DNA from: Diadema setosum
Taxonomy: Eukaryota; Echinodermata; Echinoidea; Diadematoida; Diadematidae
DNA: 64,000 bases
Direction: 5' to 3'
NCBI RefSeq assembly: GCF_964275005.1
Contig: NC_092706.1
Location: forward strand, 9,929,144 to 9,993,143
Shown in pieces: positions 1-13,704 of this stretch. A program made the translations under genes and the position numbers. Position 1 is the first letter of the stretch, and each line of letters starts with the position of its first letter. Below the pieces are notes generated by a model, which worked only from the letters and a program-made list of their open reading frames with translations, ran no database searches and was not told the DNA's origin.

Positions 1-1494
1 AACTTCAGCACATCCATCATTTCCCGAGTACTGTACATTCAATATCCCTCATTTTTCAAATATCACAGTACAGTACCAGTACTACAGACTGAAAAATGAC
101 ACTATGCTTGATTTGATGCTGGTTTAGCACACACACAGAACACTTCAATTTCTCCCTTAAAAGCTGTCCTTATAAACCACGCTTTGAAGCACCAGCATAG
201 TTGTGGTAATGGACACCTACAATGTATTACAATAACTTTGTTATCCAATGCATATGTAATGTAGTAGCTTACTGCTTTTTCAGGAAAACAATCTGCCAGA
301 ACATGCAAGCTTCATATTAATCTTTTGACTGCAGGATGTGCGGTTTAATTCATACTTCTTTAAAACTATCATTTCAGAAACACATGTATCAGAACTTTTG
401 ATGTCAAGTGCACACTATCATATACTTACTGATCATCTCGCAAATATACAACATTTGATTTCAAAAGAATACTGGTAAACCATTTCTGTAATACGTAAAT
501 ATTTCTTTTCCTACAGCCTAGAAACAAACCATTTTAGTCACCTGCACCCTCTAAAGTTTCACAGGCAGAAATCTGACTTAGCATTTATCAGCTGTTGCCA
601 CATAGGGCAAGCTTTGTGGTTGTTGTTATGCACAGATTTGCATAGAATTCATAAGTTGTTACTATTAAAAGTAGGGCAAGCTTTGTGGCTGTTGAGGTAA
701 TCCTTTGAAAACACAGCATGCACAGAATTTGAATAGACTGTAAAAATGGTAATGTAATCTAAACTCTGCATTTTCCTTGGCATCTTTTTTTTTTTTTTTT
801 CTAAAATCTATTAAGGTGTACAACTTGTATGCTTGGACAGTCAAATATTTTGACACTGAATGATGCTCAATGAGGCAAGTTCATTGCAACCTCACTGATG
901 CACAGACACTATAAATCTACAGTTAATCTCTCACACAATGTAAAAGTACATCATTGGGATGGAGAAAGGAAATAAAAAAGTGCTTACAAGAAAAAGGTTT
1001 ACAGAATTTCTTTTTTCTATTTACATTGCTTTGTTGTCTTCCTGTCACCTGATATACAGTAGATGTTTGGATATTTCCTGTCCTACGTGTACACGTATCA
1101 AATGACAAACAAGGACTTAAAGGACAAGTTCACCTCAATACATGTGTGGATTGAGTGAATGCAGCAATATCGCAACACAGTAGGAAATTTGTTCATACAG
1201 TCTATTTAAAAATATGCATGACAGAGACATTGTACAATGTATATCTCTAAACTCCCTTTCATTATGGCACTCTATTTCTCACATCAGCTCAATATTATTG
1301 TCCCAAATCCTTCTGGATAATAAAGATCATCTTTACCTGTCAGCCACCACTCATAGGCATAAGGGCAAAGTGAAATCATAGAAAACACTGGAATCATATC
1401 TAACACAGAATATCCTTGTTTTTAAATAATTATACTTGCCTTCCAGGTTTCGTACTAGAATACAATGTACATGTATGTATAACAAACCGGGTAC

Positions 1495-1593
1495 CTGTAA
1501 TGGTCTACATTTGGTCACAACACTCCTTCCTGCTGAGATGAATTCCACACCATCTTGCCCATGTGATTGAATTCTATGTTGCCACACATCTGG
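1495..1593 (-). CDS. Putative internal exon of an unrecognised gene
   Basis: On the minus strand, ttttgtaattcttaccag and a final CAG followed by gtaccc bound 99 bases open in one frame: PDVWQHRIQSHGQDG, then VEFISAGRSVVTKCRPLQ. It is in phase 0 at both ends. The composition looks coding, but I cannot name a family. It might belong with the candidate at 3510-3685, as both lie on the same strand. Confidence 0.25.
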
Positions 1594-2036
1594 CTGGTAA
1601 GAATTACAAAACTTCATGTGATTTACAATGTACGTTTAAATCTTCTGAGAGCAACAACATAAAATTTGTTCAACATTGTATGACACAATGGTCAGTAAAT
1701 TGTCATCTACAGCGGTATGATGTCACACTCCTCTCGCGATAGACGAAAATCGTGCGAAAGAGCACGATGACTCTCGGGAAATCCGCGCTCAGTTCACCTG
1801 TTCTCAGATTTCTTTCGAGAGAATATTTATATTCTACATGTAATTACATGAAAGCTTATGATCTTGATATGTCACAACAGCAGCGCTGACATACAAACTA
1901 CAGCCTCTGGTACCTACTTTATTTGCCCGCTTTCACTGTTCCGCAATTTGCAAACCTGTAGTTCCACACATGCATTACACGTATTGCTGTACGCGATCAC
2001 ATCTCGGTGCTTGGTCTGGTGCATTTACCTATAAAG

Positions 2037-2674
2037 TACTGTATACGCTATATATTTCGCGTGGGTTTTATTTTCGCGAATTTCGCGAGTCGGGAGCTAT
2101 TCGTGAAATTAACAACACGCGAAAATATTACCTTCCAAAATGAATCCCTTGCCTTGATGATACGAACATTTCAGTACTAGTATACCATGTCACGGCTTAC
2201 CGAACAGACCATACTGGCTAAGCTTGTTTACGTACATATAGCACGTCCACATCTACATTGTAACTACTAACTAGTATACACAGCCCAGTCGCTGTAAGTA
2301 ACATTCGCACAGCACAGCGTATTAACAGCATCTGGGGTGGTCGGGCTAGTCCACGTCTACTTACGAATACTGTAGAGCCAATCCATTATCGCAACCCCTC
2401 GTACCACTCGTCAGAAATCTAGCGCGATGGACTTAACTACTTAACCAATGTTGAATTCTAACTTACTAGTTCGCAGAGTTTGGTAAGTTTCTTTCATGCA
2501 GTGTATATATAGTATCATTCTTATTTGCTAGTAAGTTGAAAATTCACACTTTCTCTGCCACTTCATATTTTCTCTGGTCCCCCAATCGCGAATTTAACCA
2601 CTCGCAAAAATGTGTGACAGCGGCAATTCGCGAAAATTTATGTACGCGAAAATTATAGCATATACTGTACAGTA
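2037..2674. mobile_element. TTCGCGAA-rich MITE
   Basis: The inverted ends TACTGTATACGCTATA and (reverse) TACTGTACAGTATATGCTATA carry repeated ttcgcgaa motifs just inside. A shorter relative with the same order of motifs lies at 47371-47615. No coding frame is present. Confidence 0.6.
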
Positions 2675-3509
2675 GTCTTACCATGCATCATGTTTTTTTA
2701 AATCCACATAATTCATCCCAGGATACTTATTCGGCATCTAGTCAAAGACAAAATAAATATTACGAGTAAAAAAACAAGTCACAAATTCCGCATTTTTTTT
2801 AATATGCACCCAAGGCACAAGTTCCCCACCTGCACACACCACGAGACATGACGCCCAAAATCGAAATGTTTTTTAGCAGCGGGTCAACGTACAGACGTGA
2901 CGCCTTGACGTACGCTTGCGCTCGGCGTCACAACCTTCTTGTTCACCCAATCGAAAACTCCCTATTGTTAAAAATGAAGGTGCTATGCAGCCAAGTTGTT
3001 CAAACAATGACGTGAAACATGCTCAGGCTACTGACCATTTTGACCTCTAGATCTCTACTAAGTAATAATAAGATTCAAGCTTATAATACGGCTCTGTATA
3101 TCATAACAGTTCAACTAAACTCAGAATAGTCAAATTTCTGCAGTATAAATATTAGACCTAGACCTATATAATTGCATGAAGAAAAAAAAAAACGAAATGG
3201 AGAACCTCTAACAAAAGTTAGTCACTCGTTACTTGTATGGCATGCATGCATACACGTGTGTACCAACTATAATCAGGTCTAGAGCTTTTCTATTACTTAA
3301 AGTTTGTGTGCAGTGTGTGCGTTGCTTCCAGCAGCACGGCGGCAGGAAACTCGTTTCTGAGAGGGGCAACTACACTCCAAGCTTCTTTGAACTGCTGTAG
3401 ACTTCCTGAGTTCTAATTTTTCATTGAAAGACTTCGCAGAAAAATTGTTCATTTCGTCTGGCATTCCACAATATTCATGAACTGTTTCTAGTATTTGTAG
3501 CAATCATTG

Positions 3510-3685
3510 CTAGTAGTCACTATAAAGTGCTAGGAGGCTACTAACTGGGCCTTCTGCTACAACTGTATCTTGCCCCAGCTTCAGGTAGCCATAGACCACC
3601 ACCAACCCAGGCCAGCACGACCCAGAGCAGGGAGATGTACATGTGTCTCTCACCACGAACGACTCCCTGGCCTGGATCACCGACA
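3510..3685 (-). CDS. Putative terminal exon of an unrecognised gene
   Basis: On the minus strand, tttttccag precedes an open frame that reads SVIQARESFVVRDTCTS, then WPGLVVVYGYLKLGQDTV and VAEGPVSSLLALYSDY, then a stop. The stretch is clearly more GC-rich than its surroundings. I do not recognise the protein and no partner exon is confirmed. It could be chance. Confidence 0.25.
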
Positions 3686-4522
3686 CTGGAAAAATGTTGT
3701 GATTGGCAGGAACAACACCACTGTCCCTAGTACTAGGGTCTTGCTGTATGAATACCGAAGGTCATTGACATGTCACAAAACCCAAGTTAATGTACAATGT
3801 GTCTACAATAAAAAGCTAAAAGTAAAACTGACTTAGAGTCTAGTAACAGAATACCTTTCACGAAAGATGCATACACAGCACAGGCCCAGGCACACTCAGC
3901 CGGAGCCGCGCCGCGGTTACGATCCTCAGAGGCTCAGTCTCAGATCACACACGCAAATGGCAAAACATTGGCCGCTGAACGATAGGTGCTCCACAGTTGC
4001 ACAGCTGGACAACTTTCTATCAACAAGTCACGCAAACTGTTCTGTTGTGATCAGAGATCACTTTACAAATTTACTGTGAATCTATGCCGTGTACATACTT
4101 CGAAAACTTGCCATACGTCCCCTGTAATTCCATCTAATAAACGCATGATGAGAACGACTCCGGTGCTTATTATACGACACACGTACAGTGACAGTTCACG
4201 TTATGTACGTGCCGCCGCCGCGCCGTTGCCGAAAGCACATAGTCTAGTAGATAAACCGATAGATCGGATCATCGATCATCCGTATCCCCAGCGGCTGGTA
4301 TCAGTGTGTTTCGAATCAAATTTTATGTGCCTGTAAATTCCTTATTGATATTCTTGAGATATTGTTACTGTTGCCATTTTCGTTATTTTTAGATTTTTTC
4401 CACTTTTAGTAGTCTCTATCCAATGGAAGTAAAAATCAAGAAAGGCGCTATGATATAAGGGATGGTTTACTATTTATTATAAAAGTTACTCAATCGCTGA
4501 GGATCAGGGGGATCCAGTTTTA

Positions 4523-4586
<64 letters not shown>

Positions 4587-5722
4587 TGGGGAGAAGGAGG
4601 GGGGTGTGTCGTATGGTTATAAGCCTATCTAGATTGCTACAGGTCTAGATACCACTTACAGTAAGCCATAATAACATCGTCATATTTTGCGTTTTTGGGT
4701 TTGGGTTTTCCTTACCCTTTTTCATATTACTTTAACTTTCCTTTGAACGATATTTCCTCTAGCTCTCAGCAGAATCCTTGTCTCAGTGTTGGATCCTACT
4801 GCCACGATGTTTCCTGCCATGTTGGTTCCTGATAGTGATATACTGTTGTGTTTTGTTTTGTTTTGTTTTGTTTTTTTTTTTTTTTTTACCAATATAATTA
4901 TGTTGATATTTATTGTGGGATTGTGATATTTCTCTTCCTTCCATTGTAATTTTATATACATTGTGTATCAATTTATATTTAGTGTTAACCAAGGGGGCAG
5001 AGTCAACTTAACAGAAGGGGTTTGAGAGATATCCATTGATATTCAAGAGAATATTGAAACTACGGACTTGTGTAGTCTTAAATTATGAAAATCAAATGTT
5101 TCAACAAAACAATCTACTATTCGATCATCACAATAAGGTACGCAAATTAGATTTGACGAATCTCCATCTGGCGTACGCCTATATAATGTACACACACTGC
5201 TATTTATCAAATTTAAACTTTATTCTCCTTCTCAAATTACCACTATCATAAAGGTGGATTGAGTCTTTTCATCGAAACTATGGACACCATGTAATCTTAA
5301 TTGAATTCAAAGGAGCAATTCACTTACGTATATCCCTAGCTATCATCGATAAAACCAAAAGGTGAACACAAAGAATCGCATCGCCATTCGTTCTTTCCAA
5401 GAACTGCAAGGAACTGGAATTCCTCTATCGTCTGAAATTGTTCAGCGCCATCTGTTGGATCACTCCGAAACCGACTAATGGTTGATCACAGTGGCTAGTT
5501 ATTTTCTTCAAATTTTCTATGTGCTTGTAAATATCTGTAAATAAACTGCATTATAATGTAAATAGCACAGTAGCACAGTCTGCAAGAATCTTCAGCCTAT
5601 TGAAGGAGGCAGACTTTAATCAGAAGAAGAAGAAGAAGAAGATTTCGTACTCAGTAGGCACATGAGAGCGTAACACGACGACCGATGTCATCGTTAAAAT
5701 TCTGACCCGACCTACATTTCAA

Positions 5723-5793
5723 TGTTATTGTTGTTGTTGTTGTTGTTGTGAAGCCCACTGTGCACTGCCCATGCTGCGCGCCTTTGTGCGTTT

Positions 5794-5858
<65 letters not shown>

Positions 5859-5860
5859 AC

Positions 5861-5918
<58 letters not shown>

Positions 5919-5926
5919 ACTGTAGT
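5723..5926 (+). repeat. (GTT)n microsatellite
   Basis: A short run followed by about 138 bp of GTT units with single interruptions. It yields spurious poly-Thr and poly-Val frames. Confidence 0.95.
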
Positions 5927-7081
5927 ACTAAGCAAAGATAGTATTGGTGCTAAGTATGTTGGATTGTGACGTAAACGCGCCTATTTTGTATTGTGACGTA
6001 TTGAGCTACTACTAGTAGTATGCGGCGTAGTAGTACAGTTTGTAATGTGGACGTTTTTATTACGTTGAGCGAAATTGTATTGTTATTAGCAAGATGCAAC
6101 AACAATTAAAAGTAATATAAACTTAGTTTGATTAGAAAGAGGCTACAGGACCACAGTCACTTGTCTGTAAATATATCTGGATTTTAGTCGATTAGCTGCG
6201 ATTAAACGACCGTTTGCATCCATCAAAGAAACTATGACGAGCTTCCATTGACAGATTGAGCTATTATACCTTTGTGTGTAGGCCAATGTCTGTAGCGTGA
6301 TTCCCTCATTATCGAATTCTCTTCATTGCTGTTGTATTTGTTTTTCTTTCGCTTTCTAGCTGGTCCAAAAAGATTCACCAAATCGCACAGGACACACACT
6401 ATAAATTTAATGGCCAATTGAAACGTGCATATCTAAGTCAGTCATAATGAAACCTGCGTGCATGATACAATCGAAATTTGGGGCGATATATTATTTAGCG
6501 GTGTCGTTTGGATAGGCCGGTTTAAACGTTTCAGACTCATATGAATGTTTCTTCCGTTCTGACATGGCAACGAGTTATTATTTCAATCTGTACCTCAAAA
6601 ATAAAGTTATCCTATAGTTGTTGCTACGCCGGGCAAACCTTGGGCAAGTTTTCATGTTATCAATAACTTACCATTGTCCAAAAGACATGTATAACAATAT
6701 ATTATGATGATAGTAAACCGGTCTCTGGGAAATATTCTAGATTGATAGAACTCTGGTATATACAATAGTTGTACATTGTACCAAGGATTTACCCGATAAT
6801 GATTAAAAATACCTCCCCCCCCCCCCCCCCACAAAAAGGGGGGAGGAGGAAAATTGTTATCCAGTCGTTCGTATTTCTCACTGTATCCCAATTTTCCAAG
6901 ACACAAATTAAGCCCATTGGTATCCACTAGTTTCTTTTTTGACAAATTAGAATTGATGTAAGTTGTGACTGTATGGTAAATTATTGCCGTAGTCGTAAAA
7001 TAAGAAATATAAACAAGTCATCATGAAAAAAAAAAAAAACTCGATATATCAAAGGTCCGCAGGTGCACTCCGCACTTGATA

Positions 7082-7663
7082 CAGTGCACTATCGTTATAA
7101 CAAAGTCCTCGGAACCGACAGATTTCTTTCGTTATATCCAAATTTCGTTGTAACGGAACAAATGCAGTATGATCCCAGATGAAAACACGCAAATCATTCC
7201 AATTGTTGTATGTTATTTCTTTTTCTTCTTCTTCTTCTTCTTCTTCTTCTTTTTTTTTTTTTTCATTTTCGGTTTAACGAACCATACTCCAATTCCGGAT
7301 CCAGACGCACTTTGGCAATACCGCCGCACGTCATGAATGTTCGCTATATAACAAACCTTATCTTACTCTAGGATAAACGAGCATCTAGGTATACAATTGT
7401 GTTTCGGAATAACGAACCTTCGGAACATATACGAGTTCTTTGTGGGTGGCACAAAGAGCGCATGAAGTGATTTATTCAAACGTGCTGAAAGCATCTGCCC
7501 ATGAGAGACATGTTGTAAATGTTTGGGCTCGTTATTTCGTAAGCGATCCGTATTTCATTACAGCGGAGCTCATTTCTTTTGTTTTATTTATCAGTAGGCT
7601 AGCGTTCCAAAATTACTTCGTTTTAATTTCGTTATAACCGTGTTCTTCGCAAAGGGAGTGCAT
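7082..7663. mobile_element. Long member of the CGTTATAACG TA-MITE family
   Basis: The left end CAGTGCACTATCGTTATAAC is preceded by TA. The right end ttcgttataaccgtgttctt...gggagtgcat is degenerate. It contains a (TTC)n run and about 400 bp absent from the shorter copies, so it could be closer to the parent element. Confidence 0.55.
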
Positions 7664-7776
7664 GCACTTTAACCTCTTTCTACACAACATCACTCGAGCA
7701 GCAAAGGGGCGCCTATAAAAAATTAAAGTGGGCGCACGCCCCCATAATTTTTTTTTAGTTCTTTTGTTTTAACATA

Positions 7777-7815
<39 letters not shown>

Positions 7816-7973
7816 TAATGATAAGAGAGGGGGCGATGCGCCCCGCCTGGATCCGCCACAGGTGATGGTTGAAGCTGTAAAGTGGAAAGATCAACTCCGA
7901 TATGAAATAAAATCGGGTAAGATAATTCTTTCCAATGTTCCTCAATAAAGGAATGCAATTTAGAGGTATGAAT

Positions 7974-8166
7974 GGTATAGCCAAGTGGATAATAGAGCGC
8001 TCGTCTCAGAATCGCAAGAGCTTTGGGTTCGAGTTCCGCGAAGGTGACATGTTTGCCCTCCAGCAAGGTACTTTGTTCACATTGCTGCTCTCCACCCAGG
8101 AGTATAAAGGTTAATGGGTATCCGGTCTAGGATGAGAATTATTGTACAATAATGTTGGTTGATTAG
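7974..8166 (+). mobile_element. tRNA-derived SINE
   Basis: The A box TAGCCAAGTGG (7978-7988) and B box GGTTCGAGTTCC (8026-8037) lie at tRNA-like spacing. They are followed by a body with ctctccacccaggagtataa and gggtatccggtc, as in many marine-invertebrate tRNA SINEs. The 3' boundary is approximate. It does not fold as an intact tRNA. Confidence 0.7.
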
Positions 8167-10002
8167 CGTGTATGTGCGCGCCTGCAAAATTGGAGACTGG
8201 CCGAGGAGTCCAGAGTATGAGCACTGTCAGTGCTTTTTGAGGTAAGGCTTTGAGTGCCACCAGAAGTTTGAAGTGCCCCCCCCCCCCCACACACACACAC
8301 ACACCACAGAACTCTACACACACACACTTTTGAAAACATGGCGCCGGTCATGAGTAGTGTATGCAGTGACCATGTTGATAATAGTCTGCATATTACAAAA
8401 AAAGTCCATTGAAATTGCTAACAAGTCTGAAAAACGCGAAATAAAAACCAGCTATTATCATTACTTTGGAAGGGGCGAAACTCAGTTTTCCTCTAAAAAT
8501 AGAATAAAATATCTATTAAAAAGAGAGAGAGAGAGTAAAATCAGGCATTAACAGGAAACGAAACCATATGTTTGACATGTTTGTTTATTTATTTTTTTTT
8601 AAATCCATGCCAACTGTTCATCGTTTCGGCGTAGATTGAGACGCTGTATAGTGTATATAATATTATGAGTGGTGAAACCGTTGAGTCTTAACAAGGACTT
8701 TATAAGCGGAGCTTGAGCAGAAAACCCTGAGGGATATTGATTCGTTTGTATATTCTACATTTTTTTTTTGGGGGGGGGGGAGGGGTTGTTTTGTTTTTTT
8801 GTTGTTGTTCTTTTTTTGCTTTATTTTTGCATTATTTTTGACAAAAAAAAAGTTTCACTGCAAAAAACGAAAAAACATTAATTCCAAAGTTTTATCAACA
8901 AATAGAGAAGAACAACACCTTTACGATGAAACGAAACTGCACTTGTCGCATAAACAAAAACATTTTTTTAAAAGATTTCCTATAAAACTTTTTTTTTTCG
9001 CACGTATATTGCTTATTTTCTTTATTCCTTAGCAGCTTTGATATCACATATCTCAAATATACAAAAAAAAAAGAGGATATATCTGTCTTTGCATTTAAAC
9101 TTTGTAAATGTCTCTGTGGAAAATCTCATTTAACAGGTGTGAAATGCTCGGTTGACATCGAATGGATCACAGTGCATGGTGACAATGAATAATGCTAGAG
9201 GATGCACTCTCTCTTAAAGGATGTCAGTGCAGGGTGCTAGTCATTGGTGAAGAATGGCGAAATTTTGCAAGGAAATTGTTGAATATTTTGATAGGCAATT
9301 AATCATTTAAAAAAACATGGTATTTTACATGAACTGCAAATTACTGTTTTATTTGTATATAATGCCCATTGAAGATAATCTAAAGGTATGCATACTTTGC
9401 ACTCAAGTACCTGCTCAATATCAGTCCCTTATAAACTCTTTGCATACTGCCCTCTGCAGGTGGTTTTTAAGAAACTAAGCAAGTTTGTTCGTTGTCTTGT
9501 TGATATTTTGTGTGGCATCGAAGTTGGGCAGACTTTGAGTGCTCTTCAATTCAAGGTAAATTTAACATCTAGATAGGTTTTTACTGGTGCTGAGTTACTT
9601 GTTAGTTACTTTGGTAAGCATTACCTAATTGACGATGTGTAAAACATCTTAAGACGAACTTGTGATATTAGTTTATATCTGATCTGAAATTTGTCGACGA
9701 TTGATTCTGCAGAAATGTGGTCCCATACGTTGAGGTACATGTAAGTGCATCGTGCATAGTGTAAATCTTATAGAGTAACTGCGTCAGTAAGCGGCCGTGC
9801 GGCCGTTCGCGGCAGGTACAACATACACGGTAATATAGATTTCTACAGCTAAACACAGCATTGCACTGTTACATGCACACTACACATATACTAACACACT
9901 AGCAATCAACAAAAACCAACCGACAAAGTGGGCACGATCTCTGACGAAAGTGAAATTTTCTCACCTAAATGACAACATATCGCATCCAAAATGAAATTTT
10001 CG
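8167..10002. other. Intergenic, no gene seen
   Basis: AT-rich DNA with homopolymer runs and a short (CA)n run near 8290. No exon on either strand has plausible splice sites and coding composition. Confidence 0.5.
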
Positions 10003-10779
10003 GTAGGGTAAGGGCACCAGTATTCGGTCAGCCCCCGGTATTCGGTCACTTATCACTAGTCACCAGCCAGTAAGTTCAACTGTCACAACACACGCAAATC
10101 ACATTAATTCACATACTTCCCCACTCATTCACAATAGGAAACTCCCTTAGCCCCCTCCAAAAATCCATCCAAAATCCCAAATTTTACCGTCAAAAGAGCA
10201 GAATCGGCGCTACTTTCCAAAAGCGCGCGCGGATAAGGCCCAGTTATAAGAGTACGGGTCGCCGAAAAAGCGCTAAAAATCGAGAAATACGCCGTTCTCT
10301 CGCGGGATTTTTCGCTTATCGCAAGCTTGGAGTGTAATGGTATCCTCAAAAACGCAAAAGAGAAACAAAATGTCCGTACGTGCCGATACAGTGTCCCAAT
10401 GTACAAGGGTTGAATGCAAGTGCCGAGGACCCAGTATTCGGTCACCAATGGTCGCCGCAACGTCCCCGATGCAATTCTGCGCCAACAAGGTAGCGCGCGC
10501 GCGCGTTTTTCAGCTGCCTTGAACACGCATTGACTTTGAACGCGCACATCGCGTGACCGAATACTGGAGCCGATGACCGTATACTGGGGAATTTTCAAGG
10601 TGAAATATTTCGCGATTTTGTGCAATTCTGTGAGATATTTAACGAAATGAAAGTTGAGATAAAGAAATTTGATATATTTCGCATACATTGCTGTAGATAT
10701 GATGTATGTATGTATTATTTTAGTTTGAAAAATATTGCAAAAAAGCTTAAGTGACCGAATACTGGGGATGTTACCCTAC
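10003..10779. mobile_element. MITE with repeated GACCGAATACTGG motif
   Basis: The ends GTAGGGTAAGGGCACCAGTA and (inverse) GTAGGGTAACATCCCCAGTA are followed by TTCGGTCA. The motif TGACCGAATACTGG or its inverse appears about six times (10019, 10036, 10433, 10551, 10572, 10750). The long open minus-strand frame inside has no recognisable domain, and I do not call it a gene. Confidence 0.65.
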
Positions 10780-12030
10780 TTCTGAACATAACAGTTGAGA
10801 AACAATGGTCCAAGAAACTGGATTTTTTTTCGTTTTCTCGATGTTCATGGATTTTGAAAACATATCCTCACGTAAAATAGAATTTTCGCGAGCCGATGTG
10901 GGCCGCCATTTTTTTTTCAGAAAGTGGATGTTACCATCGAAAAAAATGAGAAAAACACAAAAGAAAGACATTAACAACACCGCCAGAAGTGCGATCTTGT
11001 TTGCGGCCAATGCATGTGCACACGCTATTTTCACGTGCTTTCGCAATGGGAATTGGCGCTTATGCAATGTTCGCGAGACATGTGAAGGCGTTCAGCTAAA
11101 GATCGCGGAGCACGCGCGTATTGCATAGGGATTGTACATCGTGCCGCAAGCAGAAATACTACGTCGCATATCGCCCTTATCGGCGAAAATTGTGCCGGGT
11201 TTTGCCCTGGTAAATCATGAAAACTGCATTGGTCAATGGTAAATTTCTTTCATGAAAACAATTGCGTTAATGAATAATCTTGTCTATGATATATGAAATG
11301 GTTGAAAATAATTTGCCTGATTTGTTTACAAGTTGGAAAAACTCTTAACAATGCTTAAACTGCCGCAAACGGGATATTTTACTCTACTAAGTTATAGGTC
11401 TAGAGTCTAGCAGTTAAAAAGTTGGTCGAAGGTAGGATCTACTAGAAATCATTTATTTATTGACACAACCGTGGACGTAGCATACCAATCATCATTATGT
11501 TCCCAGAGTCGATATTTACAAAGAAATGTACAGTAGCACTAACGTTAGTACTAGATCTGTTATGACTGTAAAAGTAGAGTAAATTTATTGCTCAGAAATG
11601 CTTTAATTATTTCTAGGTCTTCTTGATGTGCTTAACGTTAGAGGAGAGGCTGGAGTCGAGACAGAGAGAGTGGTACGATGCCACAATGAGTAGCCTTCCT
11701 GGATAAAAGTAAGCTCAACTAGCAAGTCTACTGTCTAGACCAAAACAAGTTCAAACATGAGATTGAAATCTAATGAAAGCCTCAAAATTTACAACCTTTA
11801 GAATATACCCTTTAATAAATTCTACAAAATATGTTTTGGTGCTCTGGCTCTGCTTATAACATTGGTCTGTTTCTTCAATAAAGCAAAATCTCAAAAACAA
11901 ATATCCACTGAGTCTGACATTACACATTGTTGATGCTAATCATGTTCAACGTCAGTGCCATAGTGTTCCAATTCAATTGTTAATCATACAAGCTTTGATT
12001 TTATAGTACAATGTACTCATTTTCTTTCAG

Positions 12031-12063
12031 ATGAAAAGATTGCTGTCATGACTACTGCAGCAG
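12031..12063 (+). other. Possible 33-nt 5' UTR exon of NPHP3
   Basis: A pyrimidine tract ending in AG (ttttctttcag) precedes 33 bases that end CAG followed by gtgagc, both near-consensus splice sites. The next acceptor candidate (gctgacag) ends at 12180, just ahead of the NPHP3 ATG at 12194. The short exon holds an ATG with an early stop, so it would be untranslated or carry an upstream ORF. There is no transcript evidence. Confidence 0.3.
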
Positions 12064-12193
12064 GTGAGCCTTAGAAAATAGCTTTCTGAAATGTTGAATG
12101 CAGAGTGAATTGGATGTGTCAAGCATGACACCAAGACGAGGGCAAATCATTGACTTGCATATGGTGTAAGAAGCTGACAGCCCTCAAGCCATC

Positions 12194-13652
12194 ATGGGTA
12201 CGGGGAGCTCATTCCCCAACGATGGCGATGACGACGACCAGCCTGGCGTCATCAAGCGCATCCCGATCGAGATGAAACCGCGGCGGACCCTCGGCAGTGC
12301 CCTCCGCTCCGTCGGGTCCTTTGGGCGTCGGCCCAAGGGCATGAGCCTCCGGTCTTCCCTATCGGTGGAGCTGGAGAGCACGGAGGTGGAGAAGTTGCGG
12401 CGGGACTTTGAGATGTTCAAGATTGGCAAACAGAATGAGATGAGCGATCTGCTGAAGAAGGAGAAGAAACTGGAGTCAGAGAATAGACGGCTGCGTGCAG
12501 AGTTACAGGTACATTTCGTATCCCTGAGCTGTGAATCTATATTTTGACATAAGCAATGAATATTTGAAGTCACCATTGTAGATTTTAGTGAAATTACACC
12601 ATTGTTTTCTAGAGTTTATCTTTGATTTTGCAGGTCTAAACTGGCTCTTGAGAAGAATATTCAGCCTGTTTAACTAGTCCAGGCGCAGCGACCCAGAAAA
12701 AATGACTTCGTTCAACCCACCCCGCAGAAAAGGTTTGACTGCATGGGGTGGTCGGTTGGACCCTCTGGAACACCTCTAGGTAGTATGTGATATGAAATTG
12801 TGGTATCAATGAAATTTTACAGGCCATTTTAGTTGCGACATGACCATATTCTTCGAGAAAGCGTCTGCGCAAACTAAGACTACTACACGTACCACTAGCG
12901 CTGCTACAGGCGCCAATGCCAGTGGTGCGTGTTATAGTCTTAGCGTACAAAGACTTTTTCCGCGACAAACATCGGTTTTTGCCTGCAAACTAACTTTTCA
13001 CGCCGCTGGGGTCGGTGTAGTGTAGTTTCCAGACGTTTTTATTTCGTCTTTATTTCTCCGAGTTGAAGCAAGCCAAGTGAGAGTGCATACCCAGCGATTG
13101 TGACGCCCGAACCGTTTTTTTGTGGCAATCATTGAGCATGCACCCTCACTCGGCTTAGCGCAATACAGCGGGCTTCTGCACGATACACAAGCTGTAACTC
13201 AGAGAAATAAAGGGGAAATAAAAACAGCTAGAAATTAAGACTAGGGTCGGTAACTCTTGTCGCTATTGGGGCACTGAAAATGACAAAATTATCACAGTTT
13301 TTGCATTTATTTCACGAAGGATTCATCGAAACGCCTTAAAACTATATATGGGCATGTTGCTAGAGATGTCAGCAATACAATGGGATACATTGTAAGGTAT
13401 AATATTGTGCATGGTTACCATGGTAACCGGATGCCTACAGGTGATTGGTAACTCCCAAAAATATCTGGAATTTAGACAGGTTTGTTTCTTTTGCCTTTCG
13501 TGCACATCACTCGTTGAAGATGAGCTCTACACTGTAAAATTAGTCTGGATAAAAAGGGAAAAGACGCCCAAGATTTTTCCCTCATTCTCTCCTCAGCATT
13601 AATTCATTACTGCACGTTTTGAATAAAATTTACATATCATGATATTTCATTT

Positions 13653-13704
<52 letters not shown>

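Noticed and set aside
5651-5969. Open frames of poly-Thr and poly-Val
   Set aside because: They are translations of the (GTT)n microsatellite.
7974-8040. Functional tRNA gene
   Set aside because: A and B boxes are present but the arms do not pair as an intact tRNA and a SINE body follows.
8799-9032. Lys/Phe-rich frame
   Set aside because: Product of A and T runs.
10125-10688. 187-codon minus-strand open frame
   Set aside because: Lies wholly inside an inverted-repeat MITE, with no recognisable domain; length alone is not convincing.
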